A stretch of 64,000 nucleotides of DNA from Elgaria multicarinata webbii (GCF_023053635.1 NC_086188.1:4736454-4800453); one strand, 5' to 3'; shown: positions 47,681 to 60,689, numbered from the stretch's first letter. The notes: generated by a model not told the origin, from the sequence alone. A program made the numbers and translations.

Positions 47681-47694
47681 GTTTCTATAGCAAC
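47681..47694. promoter_or_regulatory. TCTN2: X-box (RFX site) in the TCTN2 promoter
   Basis: 'gtttctatagcaac' fits the RFX consensus GTNNCYATRGNAAC and lies 92 bp upstream of the TCTN2 start codon. RFX factors switch on ciliary genes, and TCTN2 is a transition-zone gene, so site and target agree. Confidence 0.8.
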
Positions 47695-47785
47695 AGGCTA
47701 GGCCGCGGACAAGATGGCGGCCGTCGCGGCTGCGGCCTGTTTCTTACACCGCAGCGGCCCGTCTTAGCGGCGCCTGCGCCTGGCT

Positions 47786-50700
47786 ATGCTCGCCCGGCGG
47801 CAGCTTTGGGGTCTGCTGCTGCTGCTGCTTCTGACGGCCCGGGCCCAGGACGGGGATCCCGGTGGGTAGGAAAAGTAGTGAGAAGCCCTGGTCTCCACAC
47901 CTGGAGGGGGCTCCTGTGCCTTCCACTCAGCCTTCCCCAACCTGGTGCCCTCCGCATGGTTTGGGCTGCAGCTCCCATCATCCCCAGTCAGACTGGGGTT
48001 GATGGTAGTTGGACCCCGAACGCATATGGAGGGCGCCAGGTTGGGGAAGGCTGCTTCAAGTGTTCAAGTTTAACAGCTGTGTGTGACAGGCAGGAACCCA
48101 ACAGGTGCAAATTTCCCCTTTCATGGCATCTCCATGGCAGGAAAAACAACAACAGCCTTGTTCTATTTCTGCCTGTTGCCCTATCCTATTGAGCTCATCG
48201 GGACTTCCTTTGCTGGGAAGTGTGCTTAGCAGGGTTCTGTATGTGGAAAAGATGGTTTTGGGGGTGGCAGAGGAATGGGTATTATGAAGTTAATCTTTAA
48301 ATCGTGCTTCAGTGAGCCATGCTACTAATAATGATGGGTTTCAGGTGAAATCCTGTGCAGGTTTAGACAGAGAAAATGCTACAACTCCCAGGCTACCTCA
48401 ATTGGCATTGTTGCGTGTTTTCTACCTAAGCATGCATGAGATTGTGCCTTTATTCGCTTTTAAAAAATTATTTATTATTGCATTTATATCCCGCCTTTTT
48501 TCCTGCAAGGAACCCAAGGCGGCGTACATAATCCTCCTCCTCTCCACTTTATCCTCACAACAACAATCCTGTGAGGTGGGTTAGGCTGAGAGTCTGTGAC
48601 TGGCCCAAAGTTACCCAGTGGGTTTCCATGGCTGAGTGGGGACTAGAACCCAGATCTCCAGACTCCCAATCTGACACTCTAGCCACTACACCACACTGGC
48701 TCACTGAACTGTCTGTTCACAAAGGTTCCCCCCCCTTTTTAAAGTGTACCTATTCTCTTGTCAAAGCAAATAAATAGATTTCTCTCTCAAAAGAGTGAAG
48801 GGGTTTAAAGAGAGGTGCTCCTCTGGTTACACATACCAAAAAGCTCAGTGACAGATAATGTCTAAAAATGACCCCAGCTTTGCTGGATGTGCCCAAAAGT
48901 GAGCAATTTTTGGGCTTCCAAATGATGTTGGACTTCAGCTCTCATCATCTTTCACCGTTGGTTATGCTGGCTGATGGGAGCTACAGTCCAACAACATCTA
49001 GGGGGGCACAAATTGCCCACCTCTGTTGCTACACGATAAAGAAAATGGAGCGATATGTGCCCAAAGTCTTGTGATAGCAGCTTCCCCTTTCACGGTCTAA
49101 CCCCAGCCCCGTAGTAAGTCCAGCCTTGTAAGATGCATGGAATCAGTCATACAGTTCTCTGGCTTGTGTTCTATAGCTTGAAGTAGTCCCACAGAACAAA
49201 ATATCAAAAGAAACAACACTGCTACGCTTCTGCACATTTTCCTAAGTTAAACTGTGGCTCAAACTTGTAAATAGAAACATTACTTAGACTGACTCACAAA
49301 GTGCTTTATTCTTAGAGGAAAGGGGAAAATGCTTCCTAGATGATGTTTCTTTATGGTGCAAATGCTAATACTGATTTATATTTTTAGATTTTTGGCCTTC
49401 CCGTATCCACATGTCTGGGACTGTCGTCTCTGCTTCTTTGGTCAGCAGTCCTGCAGATGTCTTCTCTATCGCTGTAGCGGATAATGAGACGGGTAAGATT
49501 ACTTCAAAACCATTTTTCAAATTGCATGTGAAATTGTGCGACAACTTTCTACCTGAAAGATCACTAGAGAGTTTATGAACTTCCCTGCTGGTAAGATGGT
49601 CTCTCTCTTGCTTCCATCACCCCTGGCAGTGACTAAGACGAACGCTTGAGAGAAAAGAATACATTTGAAAGTTGGTTTTTGCTCTTTTCTAGGAATGTTG
49701 CCCCGGCAAGACTGTAGTGGAAGAAACAGAACTGGTGACTGGAGTTTGAATGTCACGTATCAAGGGGTTAGTACCAAAACCGTTTCCATCATTTCAGTGT
49801 CTTTTAAATAACTTAAAGCAGGGGTGGGCAACATGCAGCTCTCCACATGTTGGACTGCAATTCCCATCAGCCCTAGCCAGAAGAGCCAATGGTGAGGGAT
49901 GATGGGAATTGAAGTCCAACAACAACTGGAAGTGCTTACCCCGGCCTTAAAAGTATAATCCTTTGACCTTAGTTATTGACCTGTGGGCTTTGCCTGTAAC
50001 TGGCTACCGTAAGAGACCTCTATAGTTCCTCTTCCCTCCCCCCACATGTAGGTGAAATGGATTTTTATTTATTTAAAGTATTTTTATCCCACTCCTTAGC
50101 CAGAAAAGCTTCCAGAGCGGCATACAGTCAATCAGTTAAACAAGACAGTCCCTGCATGCAGGCTTAAGAGTCTGCAAGGAATTCTACATGGGATTAAGGA
50201 TGCATGTTTAGACAGAAAAAAGACTTGACAACTCTTAGCATTCTCCTTGCAGCCTGGGGAATGCTGGGAGTTGCAGGCCTTTATTCTGTCTAAACATGCA
50301 TAGGATTGTGCCCTAAATTAGATAACAGTCATATGCCAAATACCATGTGCTCCTTCCTATGGCCGCTGAAGAACTACAGCGCTTTGTACACGTGTTGTTT
50401 ATAAAAGTCATTGGCTGAGTTCGGACGACACGCTAATCAACTGTGGGGTGGGGTAATAGGAACAGAATGGGACACAACACACTAAACCGTTCCCAGAATG
50501 GGACACAACACACTAAACCGTTCCCAGAATGGGACACAACACACTAAACCGTGGATTAGTGTGTTGTCCGAACATAGCCATCGGGTGTTTTCTCACTACA
50601 GCTGCAATGCGAACCACACTTAACTAGGGCCTGAGACCCAAGTAAAATACTGCTATTTTATCTCCCCTGTTTTTATTGACACAGAGACTGCCATTGGTGT

Positions 50701-52477
50701 TCAAGGTTGTTTTTCAGCAAGTTGTGTTCAAATTTGGGTAACAGTAAGTTTTATTACTAGCGGTCAAACGGTGTGTTTCAGAATGTTTCCAGAGTGACGG
50801 TGCGCTTGACCAGGAACCTGCAGCTGTGCACCGCGAACCTCACTGATTGCTGCGTGGAGGCACTGTGCTTGGTTGAAGCTTTGCAAGTCTCAGCTTGTCA
50901 AGACTCGAAGGTGGTGGCCAAACTGTTGATCCAAGCTGAAATATATGCCAATACGTCCTTGGGAAATGCGACCGGAAAAGCAGACGGTATTTGGGTCCTT
51001 GTCTCTTTGTGTTATAGTTTAGAGCTTGTTGATGTACTAAATACAATGTTTGTGATCCAGAGGAGTGTCCATCCAGCCCCCATCAGTTTAAAAATGATGT
51101 GTTGGGTGTGTGGAGGAGAAGCAACTTTGCCTATATTCATTTATTTAATAGGTTTCTAAGGTGCCTTTCAAGACTGCTGTCTTCACAAGGTGGCTTAAAA
51201 TATGCTCTTCACCCTGTCTGCCCTCACCCCATGTATCCAGACAGTCTCCTGCATGCTATATAACAATGAGAGAGGAATCCCCTAAGTTTCAGTCCCTAAG
51301 TCCTTTCTTTTCTTCTTCTTTTCTTTAATAGATAATGCAACAGTGATCCCCAATCAAGTGTTTCAACCTTTGGGCAATTGCCCCTGCAATCTCACCGCAG
51401 GGGCCTGTGATATCCGTTGCTGCTGTGATCTGGTACTAATTCTATCTTTCGTTTCTAAAACAATTATTCATGTTAAGCTTCTTTAAGGAACATGCCTGTA
51501 AAATGATTTGCCAGGGAACTAACTGTGCATTGCTCTTCACATTCAGTACTATGGGGTAATAAACCAACAACAGTTGTTTCTATAGGTTATTCTGTTAGGG
51601 GAAGAATTTAGTAAGGAAGAAAATAAATGAAAAGTGTGGTTAATGAAAAAGCGGTGTGCGTGTGTCCGTCCGTCCATCCAGATTGATAAGCAATAGGAGC
51701 CACCTCTGAAGTGTCACTCCTCCCTCGCCTTTACTAAGGACTGGGTGCAAGATACAGTAGGTGAACATAAGACGTTGCCCACTATCAGGTCAGATTATTA
51801 TCCAGGTTCTCTGGAGTGTGTTCACAGGAGGGCAACAAGGATGATCAGGGGTCTGGAAACAAAGCCCTATGAGGAGAGACTGAAAGAACTGGGCATGTTT
51901 AGCCTGGAGAAGAGAAGATGGAGGGGAGACATGAGAGCACTCTTCAAATACTTAAAAGGTTGTCACACAGAGGAAGGCCAGGATCTCCTCTCGATCATCC
52001 CAGAGTGCAGGACACGGAATAACGGGCTCAAGTTACAGGAAGCCAGATTCCGGCTGGACAGCAGGAAAAACCTCCTGACTGTTAGAGCAGTATGACAATG
52101 GAACCAGTTACCTAGGGAGGTGGTGAGCTCTCCCACCCTAGAGGCCTTCAAGAGGCAGCTGAGCAACCATCTGTCAGGGATGCTTTCGGCTGGATTCCTG
52201 CATTGAGCAGGGGGTTGGACTCGATGGCCTTAGAGGCCCCTTCCAACTCTACTATTCTATGATTTGTCCATCTGGCTTCATATTGTCCACTGTGTCTGGC
52301 ATAGTCTCAGGTAGAGCTCATTCCTCTCACCTGCTACCTCAGCCTTTTCAGGATGCACCTGGGGCTTTCTGCATGCAAATCTGCCACTGAGCTACAGGCC
52401 TCCCTCCCTCCAAGTTTTGTCCCTGATGCTACTCAGTCTTGTTAGCTTGCTCACAGGGCCTAACTCTTCAGTATAAT

Positions 52478-52528
<51 letters not shown>

Positions 52529-55500
52529 AGGAATGCACGCCAGAGATGAAGCAACTGTTCAGTGGGTCATGTTTTAAAGGAGTGTTTGGTGGAGATGTCA
52601 ACCCACCTTTTGACCAGCTGTGCTCTGTCCACCCAGGGAACAATGCCCCAGACTGGTTTCCTTTCTTATGCGTGCAGTCTTCCCTTAACAATACGCCTTT
52701 CCTTGGTTATTTCTATCAAGGGTCTGTGTAAGTATGGAAACTCATCTGGTCTCTCTCTCTCTCTCTCTCTCTCTCAGGTATAGAGTGTGTGTGTGTGTGT
52801 GTGTGTGTGTACTAGCCCCACCTACTGGGTGTGCTTACATGAATAGAACGAATACATAGAGCTAGTCTGCGTAGGTCCAAATTGTGTGGTTGATCCCTGG
52901 ATTCCAGGTCAGCACATCTGGGGCAGGGTATGAGTATAACACTTCTCTACATCTCTTTGGATTCCGCCTTTCATGGCTATATGCTGCCTCCAGTATTTAC
53001 GCCAACTTCTGGGGAGAATGTCCTGCTTGTGGGTTGGCCTGATCCAGTATGGCTTTTCTTACGTTCGTACGTCTTCTGTTTTACAAGTGATACAAAAAGT
53101 GTCCTTCAAAATATATTTTGCAGATCTTCAACCCAAGTCTCTTCATTTAAGATTCCTTTTCAAACCATTCCGGGAAAACTTTTTAGCGGTTACAGACAAG
53201 GCGATCCAATTCTGACCATGCAAAATGAGTATTTTACAGTGCCTCAGGTAATGGCATGAATTGTCTCTTTTTTTATGTGTTTACAGTTTATGTGTGTGTG
53301 TGTGTGTGGTAAGTGGGTGGGAGAAATTGTACAAAACATATATCTGATGTTCTGTTCTCTTCCACTGCATAATGTAGCAATTCCTAGCTGGGCAATGTGC
53401 GAGAAATGCTCCTGTCGCTTTCCTTCAGAATTTTGAATCTAATTGTCTCACTACTTGCAAGGAAAACGGGAGCATGTTGCTAAATGTAGCACTAAACGGC
53501 GGTACTGGAGGTATGTTGGGTTTTTTTTTATTAAAAAGAGTAGGTTGTAAAATAAGTAAAATAAATAAATAAATAAATGATTATTTTTGTTTCCAGATGA
53601 CATCAAACCACAGGTTACCCATGAGACGAAAACAACAGATATAGGTAGCTGCACTGATACAGGTAAATATGAATTGAGCATAATTTTACATATAAAAATC
53701 AAGTTTTCATGCAAGTGTAACACCCTCCAGTGAAACTAACTGTTGGTTCCATTTGGTCTCTTCTTTGCGTGCAGCTTGTAGAGATGTGATTTTTGCAGAA
53801 GATTATATGATCATATGGGAAGGCAAGAGAATAATTGAAATGAAAGTCAAAGTCCTTTCTGGAGCGATATGTCCAGAAGGTACCATCATCTTTCTTTTGC
53901 ATTGCTTAGTCAGAGGTTTTTTCCCCCCCTCTAGTATGTTGGTTTTGTGACATAATCTTATTGAAACATTAGCAGAGTTTGACTGCATACAGATTGTTCA
54001 ATGGGCTTTTAAGCTTTTGCCATGTGTCTGCTGTATATTCCACGCAGAGGAAAGCCAGAATTGGCTGCAAGGAGCAGCAGAACATCACTGACTCTATGTT
54101 TTTTATGCCACATCTGTGTGGCTTCCAATAATCACAAATAAAGCATATTCAGGTTTTATATTATCTATATATAAACAGCCCAAAACATGGGTGGGTTTTA
54201 AAGCAAGCAGTATTTCTGTAAATTTCCACATAGATCCATCCTCCGATTGGAGTCCACCAGGGGAAGAGCCTTCAGCGTGGTGGCCCCCCTCCTATGGAAT
54301 TCTCTGCCTCTGGAGGTCAGGCAGGCGCTGACTTTGTACTCCTTTCAGCGCCTTCTGAAAACATCTTTATTCCAGGAAGCCTTTCCTTAATGTCCAGCCA
54401 TGCGTCACTGTATTTGCTACCTTTAAAATCTGTTTTAAGTGTTTTATTCTGTTTTTATTTTCATTTTATCTTGTACACTGCTCCGAAATTTTCAATGGGG
54501 AGCAGTATATAAATATGGTAAATAAATAAATAAAGTGCAGTGGTTATCAATGTTTAGGTAACAATGGGTATGATAGCGATAGGATTAAAGTTTTAGCCAA
54601 ATGGCATTCTTCCTTTTTATGTTCTTTTTCTTCTTCAGAGATACTGACACAGAAATTCACAGTCAGCTTTGTGAGTGTAAATGCTACTACTACAGAAGAA
54701 CTGTCTGGGAATCCAGGTGAAATGCTTCATTGGCTTGGAAGACACATGCTTTTACACTGATGGTCAGCAGTCAGTGATGCTCAGTTTCCCCTGTTTGTTT
54801 GTTTTTTGTCATAACATCTGTTCAGCCCTTGTCTTTATACCACATTTGCATATTAATTTGTCAATAATATGTCAATATGAAGTGCCTTGATGCTGGATCA
54901 GACCAAGGGTCCATCTAGTCCAGCACTCTGTTCACACAGTGGCCAACCAGCCACCAGCCAAAGATGAACAAACAGGACATGGTGCAGCAGCACCCTCCCA
55001 CCCATGTTCCCCAGCAACTGGTGCACACAGGCTTACTGCCTCGAATACTGGAGATAGCACACAACCATCAGGGCTAGTAGCCATGGATAGCCTTCGCCTC
55101 CAGGAATTTATCCAGCCTCCTTTTAAAGCCATCCAAATTGGTGGCCATCACTACATTCTTTGGTAGTGAGTTCCATAATTTAACTATGCGCTGTGTGAAG
55201 AAGTATTTCCTTTTATTTGTCCTGGACCTCCCACTAATTATCTTCTTGGTTTTGAGTGGAATTCCAAACACTCAAGTGTGTATATGCACACCCATGTGTT
55301 TTGGTTGGCCTTGGTAGTCCAGCCGAAGTTAGGCCCCTGCCAAACCCCTGCTGCTTTGGCTTATGCTTGGAGGAGGCAATCTTCTCTAGTGATCAGTGGC
55401 CTACGAACATCCCTTCCCGGCTCCCTTTCCTGCAGGAGAACGAAGTATAGAGCATGCTGATGCTGCTAATGCTGGATCAGCAACAAAGGATGCCTCCTGT

Positions 55501-58500
55501 CCTTCACTCTCCTGCAGGACGGTGAGGAAGGGACTGTGCTGGCCGTCACTCAAGCATCTCTCCCTGTTCTGTTCCAGAGCAGGAAAGGTTAATCGGGGTG
55601 GGTGAGGGTGAGGGGCTTGCTGGTTTGGTCATGTGCTGCTGAAGCACTCTGTTGCTGTGGGAAAGCAGCAGCCAAACCACTCCCAATCTTAGAGGTGCGC
55701 TGGGGCAGGGATCACTGTGCAGTTGCTGGGGCAGTCTCTGCCTACTTCTGAAGCTCCGAGGCCAGGAGGAAGGCAGGTCGATCATCATGTTTGTTATCGG
55801 GCAGTAGCACATTTGCACGGACTGCGTGGTTAGTGATATAATGCAGTAGCTTAGTTTGGGGTGTTAACTCTAGCAAGACCAATACAGGGTGTTTTTATTT
55901 TTGGCATTATTGATTGTCAACATAGATGAGCATTTACGGAACTTCACAAAATCTTTTTTGTCTGCCTAGGTTATCAAGTTGGCAAGCCGATTAGAGCAGC
56001 AAATCTGAATTCTTCTGATGCAGTTACCACTTTAAATTTTTGGAAACCCGGTACTACGTTTTGATATGTAATGTTGTGAGTTGTGTTGAGATACGTTTTG
56101 TTATATTTCTAAATAGGCTGTAAAAGAAGTAGTATCTTTATTTAAGTGATCTATGTCAGATACAGAGATAATGAAGCATTCTGCCCTCCTAAAGCCTTAG
56201 ATGGCTTTTCTGCATCATCTTCTGATGTCTAATTGCTCTCTAAAAGAAAGAAAAAATATATTGAAAAGTCTAGCATTAAAAACCTTTCCTAACACAGGGA
56301 TTTTGTCTTAGCGCTCAAGTAGAACTGCATGAAGATAACTCAGTCTCTTCAGCTTAAACTGCATTAAAACATTTCAGTTTATAATGGGCATCTAAGATGA
56401 ACAGAATTCAATAATATGAGCATCATTATTTTTACAATATACTTTACTATTTCTTTTAAAAATGTGTATAACTGCATGCGAGAACCTATAAAAGGTATGA
56501 GGCTGTCTGATTTTTCTTACATAGATGCCAAGGGTTCATGTACGTTGGCAGGTCTTACACCACTTCTGTTTGGACTAAATTCGATCTCTGGGTGCATCGA
56601 GGATGTTGATCTTAAGGACAACTGCAGTCAGTTGAGGTGAGCAGAATGCCCCTCCCCTTTTTTGGTTTGTAGCGTTTCTGGAGTGATCATAGGACATCCC
56701 AGCATTAAAATCCTCACAATGTTGAGATAAACAAAAGTGATTCTTTTATTGAAATAACCTCATTGGTTTCTGAAACCCTGAAGTGTTTCTTAGAATCATA
56801 GAATAGTAGAGTTGGAAGGGGCCTATAAGGCCATCAAGTCCAATCCCCGTTCAGTGCAGGAATCCACCCTAAAGCATATCTGACAGATGGTTGTCCAGCT
56901 GCCTCTTGAAGGCCTCTAGCGTGGGAGAGGCCACAACCTCCCTAGGTCATTGATTCCATTGTCGTACTGCTCTAACAGTCAGGAAGTTTTTCCTGATGTC
57001 CAGCTGGAATCTGGCTTCCTTGAACTTGAGCCCGTTATTCCGTGTCCTGCACTCTGGGAGGATCAAGAAGAGATCCTGGCCCTCCTCTGCGTGACAACCT
57101 TTTAAGTATTTGAAGAGTGCTATCATGTCTCCCCTCAATTTTCTCTTCTCCAGGCTAAACATGCCCAGTTGTTTCAGTCTCTCTTCATAGGGCTTTGTTT
57201 CCAGACCCCTGATCATCCTGGTTGCCCTCCTCTGAAAACGCTCCAGCTTGTCTACGTCCTTCTTGAAATGTGGAGCCCAGAACTGGACGCAATACTCTAG
57301 ATGAGGCCGAACCAGGGCTGAATAGAGAGAAACCAGTACCTCACACGATTTGGAAGCTATACTTCTATTAATGCAGCCCAAAATAGCATTTGCCTTTCTT
57401 TCAGCCGTATTGCACTGTTGGGTCATATTCAGCTTGTGATCTACAACAATTCTTTTCAAGTATGAATAACTTTTAATAAACTAAATAGCCCAAATGGAAA
57501 TACTATGAATTTGGTTATAATACCCACACACTCACATATTTGGAAATGCTGTGAAAGTCAGTGTGGTGTAGTGGTTAGAGTGTTGGACTGGGATTTAGGA
57601 AATCCAGGTTCTAGTCCCCATTTGGCCATGAAGGCCACGGAGTGACTGTGGGCCATTCACCTACTCTCAGCCTAACTTACCTTGAAGGGTTGTTGTGAAG
57701 ATATAACATAGAGAACATGTGAACTGTCTTGGATGCCTTGCAACAGGAAAAAGGCACAATATAAATATAAAAATAATTAAATAAAATTTGTTTGCAGAGA
57801 GAATGTTGCTAAAAGACTAAATTCCTTGGTGCAAGTTAGCTATGTTGGAAAGAGAGGCAACTCTAATGCCAGCAACCCAGATGACTGGGTGGAAATCATC
57901 CGTGAGTAGCATAATTGAATAGCATCTAGTTATTATAAACTTATAAAAAACATAATTATAATTTAATAATTTATTATATGAAACAAACCACACATTTTTG
58001 ATACAAGCAATAACATTGCTCTGAACAATGTTTTTCTTCTTTAACAGGTTTAGATACATTTGGTCCCAATACAAATATGAGTGTCGACAGTTTAAAAGGC
58101 ACCTGCCCTGATATTCCTGCACACTTGAATATTCAGATTATCACTGCTGATGTGGGTGCCGTAGAAGGGATTGCACAGCAGGAGATACTCGGTGTACAGC
58201 TTAGGTTTGTAATGTTCTACCTATGTTTGGCAGATACACTCTTTATTTGAATTTACATTCACATGCATTGAATAGTTACATCCATTGTAAATCTGAAGCC
58301 TAGTTTCTGTTCAGAGGGAGATTCCCTATCCCATTTATCTCTAGTTGAAAAAATAACTTCCATTAGATTCCATGTTGAATGGGCTATTGTGACCTGGGTT
58401 GTGTTGTAATCTGCAGTGGAGAGGAGGGAAAGGGAGAAGCTGAATTCTGAGATCTCCAAACATTATACAAATTAAGCTGATGTGTATTGCATCACTGTCC

Positions 58501-60526
58501 TTGTTTCGGCTGAACACATAGGAGGGGCAAGGTACCCTGTGCTGGGCACTGAAGCCCTTCGCTCTGCCCTGGGAATTCTGCTCCGCCTCTTCCTTGCTTC
58601 TAGCCTCCACAGACTTATCAGGCATTGTACATATTCTTCAAATCCCATCTGAGCAGATGTGAAGGCTAGAAATGACTTCAGAAAAGAAATCTAAGATGCC
58701 CAGGATGTTGAGTTTTGCAGCTAGTGCCAAATTCTGGACATGTGCAAAATATGGTCCTCAGGGGAGGGATCATAACAGGATCTGCAGTCGGAAGGTCCCA
58801 GGTTCAATCTTGGCATCTCTAGTTAAAAGGATCAGGGTCAGGGTATGGGGGAAAAGAGCCTTCTCTGCCTGAAATCCCGGAGAGCTGCTGCCAGCCCAAT
58901 ATACACCACTGCAGCTGTTGAACATCTAATTTCAGATGTTATGATGATAAAGCAGCCACCGTACTAAACCGTGTCTAGTTTTTCTGGCCATCCAAATGAA
59001 GGCAAAGGATCTGAATATTTCTACCCTTTCCATTTTCACCTCATTAAAATAAGTTTAAGGCTTCCACTTGATGTTTGGTAAGTGGTTTGTAACCATTGCG
59101 GTAAAGGAGAAATCATTTAAGTGTGCTACTGGGTTGTAGCCAAACACAAATATAGATTTGCCTTTTCACTTAAAAGCAGATCCAGGAGGGAATAATCAAT
59201 ATGTAAGAATATTGACAAAAACAAGGGTGTTACAGCACTGCATAGCCCAATATTTTCACTGTTGCTACTTGAGGTTTCTCATTCATAATACAGATTTCTC
59301 CCCATGTACAGTTTTTCGATGGTAACTTGGCAAGTTCAATGTCCAGTGATTTGTGAAGATAAAACTAGCTCTCTTCCTATCTCTGCTGCAGTACAATTTA
59401 TTAAAATACCAGCTCAACCCCCTGTTCCAATGACAAGGTAACTCTCTAGACCCCTTTTCCGTCTTATTTACACTACAGAGAGAACGTGTCTTAAGATTTT
59501 GTTTTGAACTGTTGTGCAGATTTCAGATCAACTACACAGAATATGACTGCAAGAGGAATGATGTTTGCTGGCCAGAGCTTTTTTATCCCTTGACACATTA
59601 CTACACTGGTAAGACAGGGGGAACCTGTTATTTATTTAGCTAGAGATGTGAAGGCTTTGAAAAATAATGGGCTGTTTTTCTGAGAAAACTGGAAAATTTG
59701 GAATATGAAATATTTCTTTGAGAATGATTAAACTATTTACAAGAAGATTGTAAATAGACTCTGAGGCCTTTATTTATTTTAGCGTGTTTTTGTTGAGTGG
59801 CAGTTTCTCAGCTGTTTTTATACAACATTCACTTTTTTGGGTTTATCGTTTTATGTTACATTTTAAAATGTAGAGGTTGTTAACACAACAGAACAACGCA
59901 GAGTATGGGTTGCCATTGAATTGTGGACTGGTGTGTTGGCTGAATGCAGCCATGCTAAAAAGCCAAGAACGATACACAAAGAGAACCCATGGTAGTTGTT
60001 CGGTTGTGAACTCTAGGCTGTTTGTGTTAACAAACCATGCATTGTTAACCCAACTGGGTTCACACAACCCATATTGAATGACAACCTATACTCTAGGTTG
60101 TCATGTTGTGTGAACTCATTCATTGCATGGGGTTTACATGTTGGAAATGTATAAAGCCTATAAATATTTAAAATAATCAGCCTCTGAATTCTCAAAGCTT
60201 TGTGTATATTGAAGTAGCAAAATTCTGGGCTGTCTTGTCTCCCATGTTAACCGTGTATGGATATTCCATTCTGCACTCAGCTGAGTGGCTGATGTATGTG
60301 CAGCTACAGACATTGTACTTTGGACTGGAGCTTGTATTTCTGCTTATGTCTCAAATCAGTGTTAAGTACAAGGAGCGAAGCACTCTTTCATTAATTAATC
60401 TTTGTTTCAAACTATCTTTCAGGAGAACCGTACTCCCACTCTCTTGCCAAAGGCTTGGTGCTAGTGTTTTTCATATTAATTGCAATAGTGCTGAGTGATC
60501 CTTGGCAGGGAATCCACAAAGTATGA
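47786..60526 (+). CDS. TCTN2: TCTN2, tectonic-2 (ciliary transition zone)
   Basis: Tectonic-2 is part of the MKS/B9 complex at the ciliary transition zone, which controls membrane protein entry to cilia and Hedgehog signalling. Eighteen coding exons: 47786-47861, 49388-49492, 49693-49766, 50782-50986, 51332-51432, 52531-52727, 53124-53247, 53378-53510, 53597-53662, 53775-53879, 54639-54716, 55970-56050, 56525-56636, 57798-57901, 58048-58204, 59312-59437, 59520-59608 and 60423-60526. They total 2037 nt, 678 residues (human 697), all in phase. A Leu-rich signal peptide ([20 protein letters not shown]) starts the protein. Cys-rich tectonic blocks follow: [17 protein letters not shown]-like, [49 protein letters not shown] and [20 protein letters not shown]. 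Near the end is one membrane segment ([15 protein letters not shown]). The N-terminal half is much less conserved than the C-terminal half. Confidence 0.96.
47930..48060. mobile_element. Palindromic short DNA element in TCTN2 intron 1
   Basis: 'ccttccccaacctggtgccc' pairs with 'gggcgccaggttggggaagg'. Confidence 0.85.
48340..48455. mobile_element. Palindromic element, 'gtttagacagaaaaa' family
   Basis: 'gtgaaatcctgtgcaggttt' faces 'taagcatgcatgagattgtg'. Confidence 0.7.
48470..48715 (-). mobile_element. tRNA-derived SINE
   Basis: On - it reads from the A-box-like 'gtggtgtagtggctagagtg' through a B-box-like 'gggttctagtccccac' to the tail at 48470. Same family as 57552-57780. Confidence 0.8.
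48900..49025. mobile_element. Palindromic short DNA element
   Basis: 'gcaatttttgggcttccaaa' pairs with 'ggggggcacaaattgcc'; centre 'gttggttatgctggctgatg'. Confidence 0.7.
49825..49945. mobile_element. Palindromic short DNA element
   Basis: 'ggggtgggcaacatgcagct' faces 'actggaagtgcttaccccgg'; 'tggactgcaattcccatcag' is inverted. Confidence 0.7.
50190..50318. mobile_element. Palindromic element, 'gcatgtttagacagaaaaaa' family
   Basis: 'ggatgcatgtttagacagaa' pairs with 'ctgtctaaacatgcatagga'. Confidence 0.85.
50410..50582. mobile_element. 'ttcggacgacacgctaa' DNA element with a 31-bp internal triplication
   Basis: The ends 'ggctgagttcggacgacacg' and 'gtgttgtccgaacatagcca' are inverted. The unit 'agaatgggacacaacacact' starts at 50464, 50495 and 50526, exactly 31 bp apart. 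Confidence 0.85.
51800..52265 (+). mobile_element. CR1 LINE 3' end
   Basis: Sense-strand copy: [40 protein letters not shown], and the 3' end 'ttccaactctactattctat'. Confidence 0.95.
52479..52528. repeat. (CTTT)n microsatellite abutting the TCTN2 exon 6 acceptor
   Basis: About 12 'tttc' units run directly into 'tag' and the exon at 52531, so the microsatellite is the polypyrimidine tract. Short (CT)n and (GT)n runs also follow the exon donor, at 52752-52777 and 52787-52810. Confidence 0.95.
54240..54540 (+). mobile_element. LINE 3' end
   Basis: 'cccctcctatggaattctct' encodes a PLLWNSLPL-like motif; 'gtacactgctccgaaatttt' and (AAAT)n form the tail. Within TCTN2 intron 10. Confidence 0.75.
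54885..55265 (-). mobile_element. CR1 LINE 3' end, 'gctggatcagacca' subfamily
   Basis: The - strand reads [20 protein letters not shown], then [18 protein letters not shown] and stop. Confidence 0.9.
56795..57465 (-). mobile_element. CR1 LINE 3' end
   Basis: The - strand reads [38 protein letters not shown] and the usual C-terminal motifs; about 670 bp. Confidence 0.95.
57552..57790 (+). mobile_element. tRNA-derived SINE in TCTN2 intron 13
   Basis: 'gtggtgtagtggttagagtg' (A box) and 'ggttctagtccccatttggc' (B box), a conserved body, and a tail ending at the exon 14 acceptor. The SINE tail is within a few bases of the splice site at 57797. Confidence 0.85.
58745..58910 (+). mobile_element. 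tRNA-derived SINE, second type
   Basis: 'gaaggtcccaggttcaatct' (B-box-like) followed by 'agttaaaaggatcagggtca' and 'gagagctgctgccagcccaa'. Confidence 0.65.
59878..60115. mobile_element. 'ttcacacaacccatatt' DNA element, degenerate
   Basis: 'ttgttaacacaacagaacaa' at the left and 'ggttgtcatgttgtgtgaac' at the right; internal 'tgttggctgaatgcagccat' suggests two overlapping copies. Confidence 0.6.
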
Positions 60527-60655
60527 GTCTTCAGTTTCTCCGGAGCAAAGACACCATTTTGATAATACTTTTGTATGCTTTTTAATAAGCGGTACTTTAA
60601 AACAGTTTTATGGAAAGAGAAAATACTTGGGTTTTTTAAATGTATATTTTTCTAA

Positions 60656-60661
60656 AATAAA
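60656..60661 (+). terminator. TCTN2: TCTN2 poly(A) signal
   Basis: AATAAA 130 bp after the TCTN2 stop, followed by 'tgtcattttgtg', a plausible GU-rich downstream element. Confidence 0.65.
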
Positions 60662-60689
60662 AATATAATGTATTTACAAAACCATAGCA

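Noticed and set aside
50773-51159. 128-codon + strand frame
   Set aside because: Its first half is TCTN2 exon 4; the rest reads past the donor at 50987 into intron.
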